NCBI GenBank assembly: GCA_017543415.1
Contig: JAFYGD010000165.1
Location: forward strand, 1 to 6,255
Reading direction: 5' to 3'
DNA from: Eubacterium sp.
GTDB lineage: Bacteria; Bacillota; Clostridia; Oscillospirales; Acutalibacteraceae
Length of the DNA stretch: 6,255 bases
The notes under the pieces were generated by a model that was not told where the DNA came from, searched no databases, and saw only the letters and a list, made by a program, of their open reading frames with translations. Both the position numbers and the translations under genes were made by a program. Shown here in pieces: positions 4,864-6,255 of this stretch. Every line of letters begins with the position of its first letter. Positions within the stretch are counted from its first letter, which is position 1.

Positions 4864-6255
4864 AATACAATTATTTAAACAACCTGCCTCTTGACGAGGC
4901 AAAAAGTAAATACTATGAGCATTTAACGAATGTCGGTTTCAGCGGCAAAACGGAAACCGTACCCGTTACGGACGCCTGCGGCAGAGTCATTAAAAATGCT
5001 GCCTATGCGCATATCTGTTCGCCGCACTACAACGCTTCCGCAATGGACGGAGTTGCCGTTAAGGCTGAAATAACCTTTAATGCAAGCGAGCGTACTCCCG
5101 TTACCCTGACCCCTGCGGATTATACCATTGTTGACACGGGCGACCCGCTTCCCGAAAACGCGGACGCGGTAATTATGGTTGAGGATTTGATTGAAAACGG
5201 AGAAGGCTGTTATGAAATCATTTCCTCCGTTGTTCCGTGGCAGAACGTGCGTCAGGTCGGCGAGGATATATGTATGGGCGATATGATTGCCCCCTCGGGA
5301 ACGGTTCTTACGCCCTCGCTTTGCGGCGCGCTCCTTGCGGGCGGCATTACCGAAATTGAGGTAATCAGAAAGCCGCTTGTGGGAATTATTCCTACGGGGG
5401 ACGAAATTGTACCCCCTACAGCAGAGCCCGGAACCGGCGATATTATTGAATTCAATTCAACCGTTTTCAAGGGCATGCTCGGCGAAATGAACGCAAATGC
5501 AAGGGTTTACCCGATTACTCCCGACAAAAAAGATTTGATAAAAGCCGCGCTTGAAAAGGCGCTGTGCGAATGCGATATTGTTCTTGTTTCCGCGGGCTCT
5601 TCCGCAGGGCGCGACGATTATACAAGCGAAATTATCGCCTCCCTCGGCACGGTTCTTGTTCACGGAATTGCAATCAAGCCCGGCAAGCCCGCCGTGCTCG
5701 GCGAGGCGCTCGGGAAGCCGGTAATCGGACTTCCCGGATATCCCGTTTCGGCTATCGTGATTATGGACGAAATAGTTTCCGGCGTTGTTGCGATGTACTA
5801 CGGTAAAACAAAGCTTCCGCGTGAAACCGTAAAAGCCGTGCTTGCAAAGAAAATTGTTTCTTCGCTTAAATACAGCGAATACGTGCGCGTTTCGCTCGGC
5901 AGGATTAACGGTAAGCTTTCCGCTTCTCCGCTTGCAAGGGGCGCGGGCGTAATTACAAGCTTTACCAAGGCTGACGGCGTTCTGATTGTACCGCAGAACT
6001 GCGAAGGCATTGAGGCGGGCGAGGAAATTGAGGTACGCCTTAACAAGCCGCTCTGCGAAATTGAAAACACGCTTATAGTAACAGGCAGTCACGACCCGCT
6101 TATTGACGAGGTTGCGGACTTTCTTGCAAAAAAAGGCGCTCCCTTCAGAGTTTGCTCAACCCACGTCGGCAGCATGGGCGCAATATATACCGTGCGCGAC
6201 GGTCTTGCCCATATGGGCGGTATCCACCTGCTTGATACAAATACGGGAATTTACA
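4860..6255 (+). CDS. MoeA-type metal transferase fused to a C-terminal PBP-like domain (partial, runs off the right edge)
   Basis: An open frame of 465 codons without a stop. Residues 1 to about 400 are a complete MoeA: SAMDGVAV (60-67), GEDI (134-137), PTGDEIV (178-184), SAGSSAGRDDYT (244-255), KPGKP (273-277) and GLPGYPVSA (290-298). The equivalents of E. coli D59, D142, E188, D259, P298 and P301 are all kept (D63, D136, E182, D253, P292, P295). From about residue 404 a second domain begins: LIVTGSHDPLIDEVADFL, then THVGSMGA (about 438-445) and HMGGIHLLDTNTG. This is the start of the periplasmic-binding-protein-like domain found in long MoeA proteins of about 640 residues; roughly 170 residues would be missing. 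There is no signal peptide, so the domain is cytoplasmic and may bind an oxyanion or cofactor intermediate (inference). The ATG overlaps the preceding moeA stop as ATGA and only a weak GTGGAA precedes it, so coupling is likely. Confidence 0.88.
   Translation, partial: MKYNYLNNLPLDEAKSKYYEHLTNVGFSGKTETVPVTDACGRVIKNAAYAHICSPHYNASAMDGVAVKAEITFNASERTPVTLTPADYTIVDTGDPLPENADAVIMVEDLIENGEGCYEIISSVVPWQNVRQVGEDICMGDMIAPSGTVLTPSLCGALLAGGITEIEVIRKPLVGIIPTGDEIVPPTAEPGTGDIIEFNSTVFKGMLGEMNANARVYPITPDKKDLIKAALEKALCECDIVLVSAGSSAGRDDYTSEIIASLGTVLVHGIAIKPGKPAVLGEALGKPVIGLPGYPVSAIVIMDEIVSGVVAMYYGKTKLPRETVKAVLAKKIVSSLKYSEYVRVSLGRINGKLSASPLARGAGVITSFTKADGVLIVPQNCEGIEAGEEIEVRLNKPLCEIENTLIVTGSHDPLIDEVADFLAKKGAPFRVCSTHVGSMGAIYTVRDGLAHMGGIHLLDTNTGIY

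Noticed and set aside
5457..6092. Long minus-strand open frame opposite the second moeA
   Set aside because: It is antisense to a clear MoeA coding sequence, and the protein is rich in Arg, Asn and Cys without recognisable motifs.
4860..6255. Second moeA as a pseudogene or duplication artefact
   Set aside because: The frame is open throughout, the key residues are retained, and the sequence is clearly diverged from the first moeA.

Overview
The window is a compact tungsten (or molybdenum) cofactor locus from a bacterium that is probably an anaerobic Firmicute of the Clostridia type. Three things suggest this: a TupABC-type tungstate importer with a lipoprotein binding protein, the start of an aldehyde:ferredoxin oxidoreductase (AOR) gene, and AAGGAG-type ribosome binding sites with very tight gene packing. 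Base composition is moderate by eye. The genus cannot be named from the sequence.

Layout. Two operons diverge from a 232-base intergenic region (1250-1481). Leftward (minus strand) run a MogA/MoaB-family molybdopterin adenylyltransferase (1249 to 755), a small ThiF/MoeB/HesA-type E1-like enzyme (758 to 111) and the first 39 codons of an AOR (118 to beyond the left edge). Rightward (plus strand) run tupA (1482-2330), tupB (2335-3021), tupC (3014-3667), a stand-alone moeA (3667-4863) and a second moeA fused to a C-terminal periplasmic-binding-protein-like domain (4860 to beyond the right edge). Nearly every junction overlaps by 1, 4 or 8 bases, so each side is almost certainly one transcript with coupled translation.

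The intergenic region holds the control elements. A 12-base sequence, ATATGGTAATAT, occurs once on each strand (1278-1267 and 1329-1340) and lies over the likely -10 region of each divergent promoter. The tup-side transcript has a leader of about 135 nucleotides with several strong helices. These include a 7-bp hairpin with CCTCAC in its loop and an 8-bp hairpin that can be capped by a GAAA tetraloop. I read this leader as a probable Moco/Tuco-type (molybdenum/tungsten cofactor) riboswitch just upstream of the tupA ribosome binding site. The leftward transcript seems to start only about 11 bases before its first gene, so only the transporter/moeA side would be riboswitch-controlled.

How the parts fit. 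TupABC would import tungstate. MogA would adenylylate molybdopterin. One or both MoeA proteins would insert the metal. The E1-like protein would activate a MoaD-like sulfur carrier (not in view) or serve an AOR-specific step. AOR would be the consumer of the finished tungstopterin. All families are known. The less usual aspects are the paired MoeA types, the zinc-site-lacking E1-like protein next to AOR, the mirrored promoter element, and competing base pairings in the tupA leader.
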